A stretch of 64,000 bases of DNA from assembly GCF_000177195.2 (NCBI RefSeq), contig NC_015953.1, positions 6,138,001 through 6,202,000 on the forward strand, read 5' to 3'. The notes beneath the pieces are model-generated. The model did no database searches. It saw nothing but the letters and a program-made list of their open reading frames with translations, and was not told the DNA's origin. The DNA is from Streptomyces sp. SirexAA-E (lineage in GTDB: Bacteria > Actinomycetota > Actinomycetes > Streptomycetales > Streptomycetaceae). A program made the position numbers and the translations under genes. Below, in pieces: positions 32,473 through 41,483 of this stretch; within the stretch, counting starts at the first letter, position 1; each line of letters begins with the position of its first letter.

Positions 32473-34815
32473 CTACCAGGGCGACCAGCCGTCGTCCCGC
32501 GGCCCCGGCACGTCGAGCACGGCTCCGTGGGTGCGGTCCGAGGACGGGCCCGTCTCGATCGCGAACCGCCCCGGCTCGACGGCCCGTTCCAGGCTCCGGG
32601 TGACCGAGGCCAGGGTTCCGTGCCCCACCCGGAAGACGGCCTCGGCCCGCTCCCCGGGAGCCAGCTCGACGCGGACGAAACCGCGCAGTTCGCGCACCCG
32701 GGGCCACGAGGTGCCGCCGGTCAGCCGCCGTACGTAGAGCTGCACGGTCTCCACGGCGGGCCGGGCACCGGTGTTGCGGACCTCGACGGTGCACAGGACC
32801 GGCTCCGCGTCGCCGGCCGGGCCGCCGGCGGTGAACTCCTCCGCGGCCACCGACGTACGCGACAGCCGGGGCTCGCCGTACTCCACCGTCGTGTACGACA
32901 GGCCGTGGCCGAACGCGTGTCGCGGGGTGGCGGGCTGGTCGACGTAGCCGCGGTAACCGTGGTCCTTGCCGTTGTAGAAGACCGGGAGCTGCGCCGCCGA
33001 CCGGGGCACCGACACCGGCAGCCTGCCCTGCGGTTCGGCCGCACCGAACAGCACGTCAGCCACCGCCCGCCCTCCCCACGGCCCCGGGTACCAGGCGCTC
33101 AGGACCGCGCCCGCCCGGCCGGTGAGGTCGTCCAGGGCGTGCGGGCGGCCCTGGACCAGCACCACGACCACCGGGGTGCCGGTGGCCACGACGGCGTCCA
33201 GCAGGGCGAGCTGCCCCTCGGGCAGGGCGAGGTCCGCCAGGTCCACCCCCTCCCCGCAGGTCATCCCGGGCGCGTTCCCCGAGGCCACGACGGCCGCGCC
33301 GTTGGCGTCGAACGCGGTGGCGGACCCCCGGGCGCTGGACCCGCCGAGCACCAGCACCGCCGTGTCGGACGCGGCGGCCAGCGCCACCGCCGCCGGGACG
33401 GCGGACCGGTCCCCGCCGGTGAGCTCGCAGCCCCGCGTGTACGCCACCCCGGTGCCCTCGGGCGCCCGCGACCTGATGCCCTCCAGCACGGTGACGCCGT
33501 GACCGGGACGCTGCGGTGCGGTGTAGTCACCGATCTGCTGGGGCAGCGAGTCGGCGTTCGGGCCGATGACCGCGAGGGCACGGACCCTCCCGGACAGCGG
33601 GAGGGTCACCCCGTCGTGCTGGAGCAGGGTGACCGAGGCGCGGGCGAGGCGTTCGCTCACCTCGACCGGCCCGGCGGCGGGCGTCCTCCGTCCGGTGTAC
33701 GGCCGCTCGAACAGGCCGAGCCGGAACTTCAGGGCGAGCACCCGCCCCACCGCGACGTCGAGCGTGGACTCCTCGACCAGCCCCCGCCGGACCGCCTCCT
33801 CCAGCCGGGGGAAGCAGTCGTCCCACAGACTCAGGTCACATCCGGCACGCAGGGCGGCCGCGCCGGCCCGCACCGGGTCGCCGGCCGGCCGCACCAGACG
33901 GTCCAGCGCCAGGCCGTCGGCCATCACCAGCCCGTCGAACCCCCAGCTCTCCCGGAGGACGCCGGTCAGCAGCGGGCGGGCGGCGGCGCACGGCACACCG
34001 TCGAACTCGTTGTACGCCGCCATGACACCCGCGGCCCCGGCCCGCACCCCCGCCAGGGCCGCTTCCAGGTGGATCTCGTGGAGCTCGCGGGCGCCCAGCT
34101 CGGTGGCCGCGCTGTTGCGCCCGCCGACCGTGGCGCCCTGTCCGGCGAAGTGCTTGAGGACGACGGCCGCCCGGTCGGGGCCGATGGCGCCGCCCGGCGG
34201 CCCCTGCACACCGCGTACCAGCGCCTCGGTGAACCGCGCCGCGAGGTACGGGTCCTCCCCGAAGCACTCCTCCGCCCGGCCCCAGCGCGGGTCCCGCACC
34301 AGATCCAGGGCCGAGACGAGGGCCACATGGCCGCCGCGCGACCGGAGCTGGGCCGCCGCGAGCGCCGCCGCCTCCTCGTACAGCCCGGGGTCCCAGGTGG
34401 CGCCGACGGACAGGTTGACCGGAAGGAGCGTGCCGTCCAGGGCCTGCAGCCCGTGCGGCATCTCCTCCACCAGCAGGACGGGGATGCCGAGGCGGGTGTG
34501 CTCGACGACGTGCCGCTGCACGCTGTCCGCCACCCGGGCGCCGTCCGCCTCGCCGATGCCCGTGCCGGCCGTCACCCCGGACCAGGGATCGGCGCGCTGG
34601 AGCCCGTACAGCGCGCCCATCGAGCCGAACGCGGCGACCTCCTCCCGGAACGCGTCCGTCAGCCGGTGGCCCGTCGGGGTCCGCTCGTAGGCGTGCCAGC
34701 CGTACATCCGCTGGTTGACCTGGCCCACCTTCTCGGTGAGCGTCATGCGCGACAGCAGGTCGCGCACCCGGGCGGCGACGGGCTCGGCCGGGTCGCGGAA
34801 GCGGGGCTCGGACAT
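32473..34815 (-). CDS. GH3 beta-glycosidase
   Basis: A 780-residue GH3 enzyme: N-terminal barrel (LLSRMTLTEKVGQVNQ, VLKHFAGQGAT), nucleophile Asp in FDGLVMADG, alpha/beta sandwich (AVIGPNADSLPQQIGDYTAP), then a C-terminal Fn3-like domain (EVRNTGARPAVETVQLYV). There is no signal peptide, so it is intracellular and acts on oligosaccharides imported by the ABC system upstream. GAGGAG lies about 11 bases before the ATG. It is the last gene of the SBP-permease-permease-LacI-GH5-GH3 unit. Beta-glucoside, xyloside or similar; linkage unknown. Confidence 0.93.
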   Translation of the reverse strand: MSEPRFRDPAEPVAARVRDLLSRMTLTEKVGQVNQRMYGWHAYERTPTGHRLTDAFREEVAAFGSMGALYGLQRADPWSGVTAGTGIGEADGARVADSVQRHVVEHTRLGIPVLLVEEMPHGLQALDGTLLPVNLSVGATWDPGLYEEAAALAAAQLRSRGGHVALVSALDLVRDPRWGRAEECFGEDPYLAARFTEALVRGVQGPPGGAIGPDRAAVVLKHFAGQGATVGGRNSAATELGARELHEIHLEAALAGVRAGAAGVMAAYNEFDGVPCAAARPLLTGVLRESWGFDGLVMADGLALDRLVRPAGDPVRAGAAALRAGCDLSLWDDCFPRLEEAVRRGLVEESTLDVAVGRVLALKFRLGLFERPYTGRRTPAAGPVEVSERLARASVTLLQHDGVTLPLSGRVRALAVIGPNADSLPQQIGDYTAPQRPGHGVTVLEGIRSRAPEGTGVAYTRGCELTGGDRSAVPAAVALAAASDTAVLVLGGSSARGSATAFDANGAAVVASGNAPGMTCGEGVDLADLALPEGQLALLDAVVATGTPVVVVLVQGRPHALDDLTGRAGAVLSAWYPGPWGGRAVADVLFGAAEPQGRLPVSVPRSAAQLPVFYNGKDHGYRGYVDQPATPRHAFGHGLSYTTVEYGEPRLSRTSVAAEEFTAGGPAGDAEPVLCTVEVRNTGARPAVETVQLYVRRLTGGTSWPRVRELRGFVRVELAPGERAEAVFRVGHGTLASVTRSLERAVEPGRFAIETGPSSDRTHGAVLDVPGPRDDGWSPW

Positions 34816-34865
34816 CGGTGTGCTCTCCTCGTGCGGCGGGCCGGAGCGGGGAAGGGGCGGGCGGA

Positions 34866-36800
34866 TCAGCGCAGTTCGAGCACCCGCACCCCGAACGGGG
34901 CGAGCGCGACGTCCACCACCCGCCGGCCGCCGCCCGGTTCGTACAGCTCCCCGTCGGCCGACGGCCGGACCGTGATCTCCTCGTCGCTCTGGCTCACCAG
35001 CCACACGAAGCGGGCCCCGTCCTCACGGACCAGCGTGTCGGCGGCGACCAGCGGGGTGTCCACGCTCACCGGCCGGGCCACCCCGGCCACCGCGGCCAGC
35101 GCCGCGTACAGCCGGTGTGTCTGCTCCGGGTTGACCCGGGCGGTACGGGCGGCCATGTGCTCCAGCGGGTAGGTGGCCAGCACCGCGCGCCCCGCACCCC
35201 GCTCGAAGCACAGCAGCGCGGGACGGCCGTGCGCGTCCGTGGCGACGACCCGGGCGCCGGCCGGGACGACCGGCAGCCAGGCGCGGCTGTCCTCGTTGCC
35301 GGCGACCGGGAACGACAGGGTCTCGCCCGCCGCGACGGTGCCGAAGTCCTCGGTGAACGTCATCTCCAGGACGTCGTCCTCGATGGGCTCGGCGACCCCG
35401 TAGGACAGCTGGTGCTCCACCCCGAACAGCCCGTCCAGGTCGTGGAACCACGGGCCGCGGGTCGTCGGGTACTCGCCCGAGCAGAAGGACAGGTAGACCG
35501 TGGCGCCCTCCTCGGCCCGCCGCTCCAGCGCACGGCGGGTGCGGGTGGTCAACTGCCGCGTCGAGGGCAGCAGATACAGCGACACGTCCTGCGGTAGCCC
35601 GTCCGCCTCGCGGGCCAGGCCCACCGGCACGTCGCCGGCGCGCGCCGCCACGTAGCCCTGGTGCAGCGAGGTGAAGATCAGCGGCCGGTCGGCCGGGCGG
35701 CTGTAGGGGTAGCCCCGCTCCAGGAAGGCGGGCACCACCAGGGCCGCGTCCGCGTCGGTGCGCCGGCACCGGGCGAAGTCGACCTCTGCCAGCACCCGTG
35801 CGAAGGCGTCCAGTTCAAGCAGCGGGGTCTTCGGGCGTCCCGTGCCGTCGGTGATCCCGAAGTGCATCTCGAAGGGGTGGTGGTCGTACGGGGAGCGGTC
35901 CCACAGGTCGTCGTAGTCCGTGTTGTTCCACGCCATCCAGCCGGTGGCGCCGCCGAGCAGCGAGTTGTGCAGCGTCTGGCGGTAGTACACGGCGGCGTTG
36001 GCGGCGGACACGGTGTCGGTGGAGAGCCCGAACTCCTCCAGCACGACCGGCTTTCCGGCGACGGCGGCGAGCTCGCACTCGAAGGCCGCCCGGTAGTGCT
36101 GCCGGACCCGGTCCGTGTCGGAGCGGTAGACGTGCGGGCCCACGAAGTCGACGTACGCGGCCGTCTCCCGCAGCGAGAAGCCGTTGTCCCGGCCCGTCAC
36201 CTCGATGCCCCAGGCACCGTCACCCAGCGACACCGGCTGGGTACCGCCCGCCGCCCGGACCGCGTCGCACATGAACTGGGCCCAGGCGGTGACCACGTCG
36301 CTGGACGGCGGGTCGACCTGGTAGACGCGACCGTATCCCGGCATCTCGTTGGTGATCAGCCAGCCGGTGACGGCGGGGTGGTCCTTGAAGCGCCGGGTCA
36401 TCTGCGAGACGAACCACGCCTGCCTGCCGACGAGCCACACGTCCTCGTAGAGGTCCCGGCCACCGCGCCAGGCGGGGTCCCAGTTCTCGCCCGACATGTG
36501 GCCGACGATGAAGGTGGGGACCGTCCCCATCCCGGCCTCGGTGTGGGCGTCCAGGAAGTCGCGGAAGCGGTCGCAGAGCTCCTCGTCGATCCGGTCGGGC
36601 TCCGGGTGGAAGTCCGGCCAGTAGAAGAACGACCGGGTCATGTTCAGGCCGTGGTCCCGCAGGACGGCCAGTTCCTCGCGCACGGTCTTCGGGTCGTAGG
36701 ACCGCCACATCAGCGGGCCACCGGTACGGGACCAGAAGTTGGCTCCGAGCCAGGGGAGTACGGCCGGGTCGTGGGTGAGCTGGGCGCTGTGGCGTCGCAT
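34866..36800 (-). CDS. GH5-like clan-A glycosidase with C-terminal flavodoxin-like and beta domains
   Basis: About 644 residues. The TIM barrel begins at WLGANFWSRTGGPLMWR; the acid/base Glu lies in WLITNEMPGY and the nucleophile Glu in KPVVLEEFGLS, the clan-A pair. The part after residue ~370 resembles the trimerisation and beta domains of GH42-type enzymes (LLPSTRQLTTRTRRALERRA). No signal peptide. Mannanase, galactosidase or similar activity is possible. The ATG at 36800 starts at the conserved part; an ATG at 36845 adds 15 unlikely residues. It stands between lacI and GH3. Confidence 0.82.
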   Translation of the reverse strand: MRRHSAQLTHDPAVLPWLGANFWSRTGGPLMWRSYDPKTVREELAVLRDHGLNMTRSFFYWPDFHPEPDRIDEELCDRFRDFLDAHTEAGMGTVPTFIVGHMSGENWDPAWRGGRDLYEDVWLVGRQAWFVSQMTRRFKDHPAVTGWLITNEMPGYGRVYQVDPPSSDVVTAWAQFMCDAVRAAGGTQPVSLGDGAWGIEVTGRDNGFSLRETAAYVDFVGPHVYRSDTDRVRQHYRAAFECELAAVAGKPVVLEEFGLSTDTVSAANAAVYYRQTLHNSLLGGATGWMAWNNTDYDDLWDRSPYDHHPFEMHFGITDGTGRPKTPLLELDAFARVLAEVDFARCRRTDADAALVVPAFLERGYPYSRPADRPLIFTSLHQGYVAARAGDVPVGLAREADGLPQDVSLYLLPSTRQLTTRTRRALERRAEEGATVYLSFCSGEYPTTRGPWFHDLDGLFGVEHQLSYGVAEPIEDDVLEMTFTEDFGTVAAGETLSFPVAGNEDSRAWLPVVPAGARVVATDAHGRPALLCFERGAGRAVLATYPLEHMAARTARVNPEQTHRLYAALAAVAGVARPVSVDTPLVAADTLVREDGARFVWLVSQSDEEITVRPSADGELYEPGGGRRVVDVALAPFGVRVLELR

Positions 36801-36905
36801 GGTCTTTCGCTGACCTCTTCGGGGTGCGGGGGCGGTGGCCGTCATGGCGGTGCGCGGGCAGGCGCTCCGGGCACGGTGGCCCGCGCGGGAGGCGGGGGAA
36901 GGGGG

Positions 36906-38045
36906 TCATCGCGACTCCTCGCCCGGTACCGGTCCGGTCGACTCCCGCACCACCAGGCGCGGGACCTCGTCGAGCACCGGCGCCGGCACGTCCTCGCCGC
37001 ACTGCCGCAGCAGGACCCGGGCGGCCGCCGCGCCGACCCGCTGGACCTGCTGGTCGACCGTGGTCAGCCTCGGGTGCAGCCACCGGCCGAGCGGCAGGTT
37101 GTCGTAGCCGATCACGGACAGCTCCTCGGGCACCCGCAGCCCGGCACGCTGGGCAGCGCCGATGCCGCACACGGCCATGGAGTCGTTGGGGAAGACCAGA
37201 GCCGTGGGGCGGGCCGGCAGCGCGAGCAGTTCCTCGGTGACGGCGAAGGCCGCCGCCTCGGTGAACTCGGTGTGCCGTACCGCCACGGGCCGCAGCCCCC
37301 TGTCGGCGAGCGCCTCCTCGAACGCGGCGAGGCGCAGCCGGGTGTGCACCAGCTCGCGGGGGCCCGCGACGTACGCCACCCGCCGGTGGCCGAGGGCCAT
37401 CAGGTGGTCCACGGCCTCCCGGACGCCGTTGCCCTGTCGGCGCAGCCCCACCCCGGGCACCGGTGACCCGGGATCAGGCGCGCCGAGCAGGACGGCGGGC
37501 AGCTGGAGGTCCCGCAGCTGGGCCGGACGCGGGTCGTCCACCCGCGCCTCGGTCAGTACGGCGCCGTCGATGCGGCCCTCGGCGGTGAGCCGTTCGTACA
37601 GGGCGCTCTCCTGGTCCATGCCCGCCACCAGGTGGAGCAGCAGTCCGTAACCCCGGGGCGCGAGTTCGCCTTCCAGGCCCGTGATCAGCTCACCGAAGTG
37701 CGGGTCGGTGCCGAGCACGTCCGTCGGCCTGCGCACGACGAGCGCGAGCGTGCGGGTGCGCGCCCGCCGCAGCGCCGTCGCCGACGCGCTCGGCGACCAG
37801 CCCAGCTCAGCGGCCGCCTCCAGCACCCGGCGGCGGGTGGCCTCCGCGAGGCGCCCGGTGCCGTTGACGGCCTGCGAGACCGCCGCCGTGGACACCCCGG
37901 CCGCCGCGGCCACGGCCTTGATCGTGGGCCGCGGGGCTCCTCCGTCCGGGGGCGCGGGAGCCGGGGGCCGGCGCCGCCGGGCGGCGGGCACCGCGGGCGG
38001 GGACGCCTCGGCGTCCCGGGACGACGTGTGCTGCGGAGGGTTCAC
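36906..38045 (-). CDS. LacI-family repressor of the sugar-uptake operon
   Basis: A 379-residue LacI/GalR protein. After a Pro/Ala-rich 40-residue leader comes TIKAVAAAAGVSTAAVSQAVNG (HTH and hinge), then the periplasmic-binding-like sensor (LALVVRRPTDVLGTDPHFGE, ALGHRRVAYVAGPRE, LSVIGYDNLPLGRWLHP). Its GTG overlaps the stop of the permease gene (GTGA), so it is made in proportion to the transporter. It likely binds the palindrome at 41198 before the operon. Confidence 0.93.
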   Translation of the reverse strand: MNPPQHTSSRDAEASPPAVPAARRRRPPAPAPPDGGAPRPTIKAVAAAAGVSTAAVSQAVNGTGRLAEATRRRVLEAAAELGWSPSASATALRRARTRTLALVVRRPTDVLGTDPHFGELITGLEGELAPRGYGLLLHLVAGMDQESALYERLTAEGRIDGAVLTEARVDDPRPAQLRDLQLPAVLLGAPDPGSPVPGVGLRRQGNGVREAVDHLMALGHRRVAYVAGPRELVHTRLRLAAFEEALADRGLRPVAVRHTEFTEAAAFAVTEELLALPARPTALVFPNDSMAVCGIGAAQRAGLRVPEELSVIGYDNLPLGRWLHPRLTTVDQQVQRVGAAAARVLLRQCGEDVPAPVLDEVPRLVVRESTGPVPGEESR

Positions 38046-38869
38046 ATCTTCACCGCACCGTTGACGAGAGCCTGTTGCATGCGCTTCTGGAGCACCGTGT
38101 ACACCACCCAGACCGGAATCAGTGTCAGCACGGTACCCGCGGTCAGAATCCCGTAGTCGGTGCCGGTCAGGGCCTTGAGCGTGGGCAGTGCCACCTGCAC
38201 GGTGCGCTGTTCGGGGTCGGGCCCGATGATCACGAGCGAGTACAGGTACTCGTTCCAGAAGGTCAGGAAGTTCAGCAGCAGGATGGTGGCGATGCCCGGC
38301 AGGCACATGGGCGTGTAGACGTGCCGCAGGACGGCGAAGGTGGAGGCACCGTCCATCCGCGCGGCCTCCTCCATCTCCCGCGGGATCGTCCGCATGAACT
38401 GGACGAGGATGACGACGGACAGGGGCATCGCCGTGGCCGGCAGGAAGAGCACCATGAAGGCCCGGGTGTGGAACAGCCCGGTGGCCGCGGCCAGCAGGAA
38501 GGTGGGGAAGAGCGCCGCGAACGTCGGCACGAGGAAGCCCAGCGAGAACACCCGCTCCACCCAGGCGCCGGCCCGCCCCTCCGCCCGGGCGAGCGCGAAG
38601 GCGGCCGGGATGGCGAGGGCCAGCGTGAGGGCGAGCGCGACCACCGTGACGAGGCCCGAGTTGACCATGGCCTGCCCCAGATGGGCGGAGCCGAACGCCT
38701 CACCGAAGTTGCCGAACGAGAACGACGTCGGCAGGGAGAACGGGCTCCCGAAGATCTCGTCGTTGGACTTGAACGCCGAGACCAGCAGGTAGTACAGGGG
38801 TGCGGCGAGCAGGACCGCGTACAGCCAGGCGAAGACGTGCGCAGGCAGCCAGGACCGTCCGAACTTCAT
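38042..38869 (-). CDS. CUT1 sugar ABC transporter permease (MalG-like)
   Basis: A 275-residue inner-membrane permease with six helices. The EAA loop is EEAARMDGASTFAVLRHVYT, the contact with the ATPase, and NFLTFWNEYLYSLVII is typical of MalG-type subunits. It partners the permease 13 bases upstream. No ATPase gene is present; in Streptomyces the shared ATPase MsiK commonly energises such systems. Confidence 0.94.
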   Translation of the reverse strand: MKFGRSWLPAHVFAWLYAVLLAAPLYYLLVSAFKSNDEIFGSPFSLPTSFSFGNFGEAFGSAHLGQAMVNSGLVTVVALALTLALAIPAAFALARAEGRAGAWVERVFSLGFLVPTFAALFPTFLLAAATGLFHTRAFMVLFLPATAMPLSVVILVQFMRTIPREMEEAARMDGASTFAVLRHVYTPMCLPGIATILLLNFLTFWNEYLYSLVIIGPDPEQRTVQVALPTLKALTGTDYGILTAGTVLTLIPVWVVYTVLQKRMQQALVNGAVKM

Positions 38870-38882
38870 GAAACCGCTCCGA

Positions 38883-39824
38883 TCAGTAGTTCTGGCGGAA
38901 GACGCGACGGATGGTCAGCAGCCCGACGAGCCCGACCAGGAACAGCACGACGCCCACCGTCTGGCTGTAGCCGAGATCGGCCGCGATGAACGCCTTCTGG
39001 TACACCAGGAAGGACAGCGTCGTCGACGAACTTCCGGGGCCGCCCTGGGTGAGCAGCAGCACGTTCTGGGCCGACCCGAACAGCGTCCACAGGAACTGAA
39101 GCATCGTCACCACGCCGACGAAGTCGCGGATGACCGGGAAGTGGATGCGCCACATGGCACGCCAGTGGCCGGCGCCGTCCAGCTGCGCGGCCTCGCCGAC
39201 CTCGGCCGGGACGCTGCCGAGCCGGGCGGCGAACAGCACCGCGGTGAAGCCGATGCCGCTCCACACGTCGAGCAGCACCAGGCAGAGCAGCGCGGTGGAC
39301 GGCGAGGCGAGCCAGGCGTCGGTCAGCGAGCTCAGTCCCACGGTGTCCAGGGCGCCGTTGACCAGGCCGTCGGGCGAGAGCACCGCGTAGAACACCATCG
39401 CCTTGGCCGGGGTGGAGACCAGGCCGGGGATGAACAGCAGGTACCGCAGGACGCGATGGCCGGGCGGGTTCTGCGCGACGTAGTACCCGAGCATGTAGGC
39501 GCCGACGATCATCACCGGGAGGGCCAGGACGAGTTGGACGGCGGTGTTGCGCACCGACTCCCAGAAGACCGGGTCGTCGACGACGGCACGGACGTTGTCC
39601 AGGCCCGCGTACGAGATCGGCTGGAGCATCCCGGGCCAGTGCAGCGCCGCGATGACGAAGATGGCGACCAGCGGGCCGACCATGAAGACGAGGTACCAGA
39701 CCAGGGCGGGGACGGCGAGGATCACCCCGCCCTGCTTGCGGCGGGGACCCGCGACGGGTGGCGGTGAGGGCGGTGACGGTCGGCGGACCGAGGCGCCGTC
39801 CTGGGCGGACGAGAGCATCGTCAT
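38883..39824 (-). CDS. CUT1 sugar ABC transporter permease (MalF-like)
   Basis: A 313-residue permease with a Pro-rich cytoplasmic N terminus, six helices and the EAA loop VGEAAQLDGAGHWRAMWRIH. TQGGPGSSSTTLSFLVYQKA is a family mark of MalF-type subunits. A start two codons later (MLSSAQ) is equally possible. It follows the binding-protein gene by 30 bases. Confidence 0.93.
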   Translation of the reverse strand: MTMLSSAQDGASVRRPSPPSPPPVAGPRRKQGGVILAVPALVWYLVFMVGPLVAIFVIAALHWPGMLQPISYAGLDNVRAVVDDPVFWESVRNTAVQLVLALPVMIVGAYMLGYYVAQNPPGHRVLRYLLFIPGLVSTPAKAMVFYAVLSPDGLVNGALDTVGLSSLTDAWLASPSTALLCLVLLDVWSGIGFTAVLFAARLGSVPAEVGEAAQLDGAGHWRAMWRIHFPVIRDFVGVVTMLQFLWTLFGSAQNVLLLTQGGPGSSSTTLSFLVYQKAFIAADLGYSQTVGVVLFLVGLVGLLTIRRVFRQNY

Positions 39825-39854
39825 GTGAACTCGCAGAGGGCTCGGGCGCGCGGA

Positions 39855-41162
39855 TCAGGCCGTGCGGTAGGCGGATTCGAGGGCTGAGCGCACGGTGGCC
39901 GCGCTGGTTCCCCGGGTGAACGCGGTGCTGGTCGCCGTGATCAGCGGCTGGGTGGCCGTCGGGGGGACGTAGAGGTCGGGGAGGAGCGCCTGCCCGACCC
40001 GGTCGCCGAGTCGCTGCGCCTCGGCCACCAGCGGGAAGTCGCCGCTGACGGTGTCGGTGACCAGCGCCATGTCCCGGCCGCTCTCCGTGACGAAGCGGGA
40101 CACCACGTCGGGCCGGTACATGAAGCGCAGGAACTTCTCGACGGTCGGCAGCTTCTTGACGCCGTTGGGGCTGATCCAGAAGCCGATCAGGGTGTAGGAG
40201 CGCAGGATCGTCGGCCTGTCGTGGGCCGCTCCGGGCGCCAGCGGCCAGCCGCCCACCGTGGTGTGCGCGGCGGTCTTCGCCGGAACCTTCGCCAGCGCGG
40301 ACGACATGGCGGACTGGACGGCCGCCTTCTGGGTGTTGTACTGCGTGGTCATCGTGTCGGAGGTGAGCCCCTGCGCCTTGTCGGCGAAGACTCCGGCGTC
40401 ACGGAGCGAGACGAAGTAGTCGATGCCCTCGCGGGCGCCCCGGCTGCCGCTGAAGTCACCGTCCGTGTAGACCTGCCGGGCCTCCTCGCGGGTCAGGAAC
40501 GTCTGGACGATCTGCGCGAGCAGTTTCTGCCCGGTCCAGTCGTTGCCGCCGACGGTCACGGGCTGGATGCCCTTGGCCCGCAGCCTGCGGGCCGCGCCGA
40601 TGAGCTGGTCGCCGGTGGTGGGCACCGAGCCGACGCCCGCCCGGTCGAGCAGGGCGGTGTTGTAGGCGACCGGCCAGTTGGTGGCGAAATAGGGGAAGGC
40701 GCGCAGCCGGCCCCTGCCGTCGGTCCACTCGTCGAGCGCCTCGGGCAGGACGCGTTCGCGCAGCCCCCAGTCGTCGAGGTAGCCCTTCACGTCGACGGTG
40801 GCGCCGACCTCCGTCCAGGCCAGTGTCTTGTCGTAGAGGTTGACCATCACCACGTCCGGCTCCTTGCGGGCCAGTCGGGAGGTCTCGTAGACCTGGGGGA
40901 GGTCGTCGCCGTTGACGAGGTTCTTGACCCGGAGCCCCGGGTTCTCCTCGTGGAACGCCTTCACCGCGGCGGTGTAGGTGGCCGAGCCCGGTGCCGTGGT
41001 GCCGAGCTGGGTGTGCACGATCAGGGTGTCGGGGCCGGAATCGGCCGAGGCCAGTGCGGAGCAGCCGGACAGGGCGGTGGCGGCGGCGAGGCCGGAACCT
41101 GCGGCGATGAAACCGCGCCGACTCGGGGAAGAGGGCACAGGCCTGCTCAGGGGCGAGGACAC
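39855..41162 (-). CDS. Sugar-binding lipoprotein of the CUT1 ABC system
   Basis: A 435-residue extracellular solute-binding protein (family 1). The signal has a twin-Arg motif SRRGFIAAG and the lipobox ALSGC, so Tat export followed by lipid anchoring is likely. Body motifs are AFHEENPGLRVKNLV, FPYFATNWPVAYNTALLDRAG and RFMYRPDVVSRFV. First gene of the LacI-controlled operon. The partner glycosidases suggest a beta-linked oligosaccharide. The GTG start has a distant GGAG, so the exact start is not certain. Confidence 0.92.
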   Translation of the reverse strand: MSSPLSRPVPSSPSRRGFIAAGSGLAAATALSGCSALASADSGPDTLIVHTQLGTTAPGSATYTAAVKAFHEENPGLRVKNLVNGDDLPQVYETSRLARKEPDVVMVNLYDKTLAWTEVGATVDVKGYLDDWGLRERVLPEALDEWTDGRGRLRAFPYFATNWPVAYNTALLDRAGVGSVPTTGDQLIGAARRLRAKGIQPVTVGGNDWTGQKLLAQIVQTFLTREEARQVYTDGDFSGSRGAREGIDYFVSLRDAGVFADKAQGLTSDTMTTQYNTQKAAVQSAMSSALAKVPAKTAAHTTVGGWPLAPGAAHDRPTILRSYTLIGFWISPNGVKKLPTVEKFLRFMYRPDVVSRFVTESGRDMALVTDTVSGDFPLVAEAQRLGDRVGQALLPDLYVPPTATQPLITATSTAFTRGTSAATVRSALESAYRTA

Positions 41163-41197
41163 AGCGGAAGGTCTCCAACCAGGTCGTCCAGCACGAT

Positions 41198-41256
41198 GGT
41201 TAATCGATATACCTGCGGGTGGCGAGAAACTTAGGCGCAGTCCCGGATGCGGTCAA
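41198..41256 (-). promoter_or_regulatory. SBP operon promoter with LacI-type operator
   Basis: Minus strand: TTGACC (41251-41256), 17 bases, TAAGTT (41228-41233), then the pseudo-palindrome GGTATATCGATTAACC (41198-41213) with central ATCGAT, about 15 bases after the expected start point. A central CG dyad fits LacI proteins. The rest of the 321-base gap (41163-41483) holds no gene. Confidence 0.75.
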
Positions 41257-41483
41257 CCCCCGATTGCGCATGCTGGAAAAGCCGACAAATCACCCGGCCG
41301 GATGCCGCTCCTCCCGCGCCCGGAAGCCCCCGCCGGATCCGTCCGGCGGGGGCGGGTCCGCCCCGCTCGGCCGCCGCCCATCGCCGGACAATGCGCCCGT
41401 TCCGGCTCGCACCCCTTGCCGGGGCGCGTACGCGCGTGGCATATAGGTCTGGACCATTGCTGTCCGGATGGAAGGCGCCCCCC

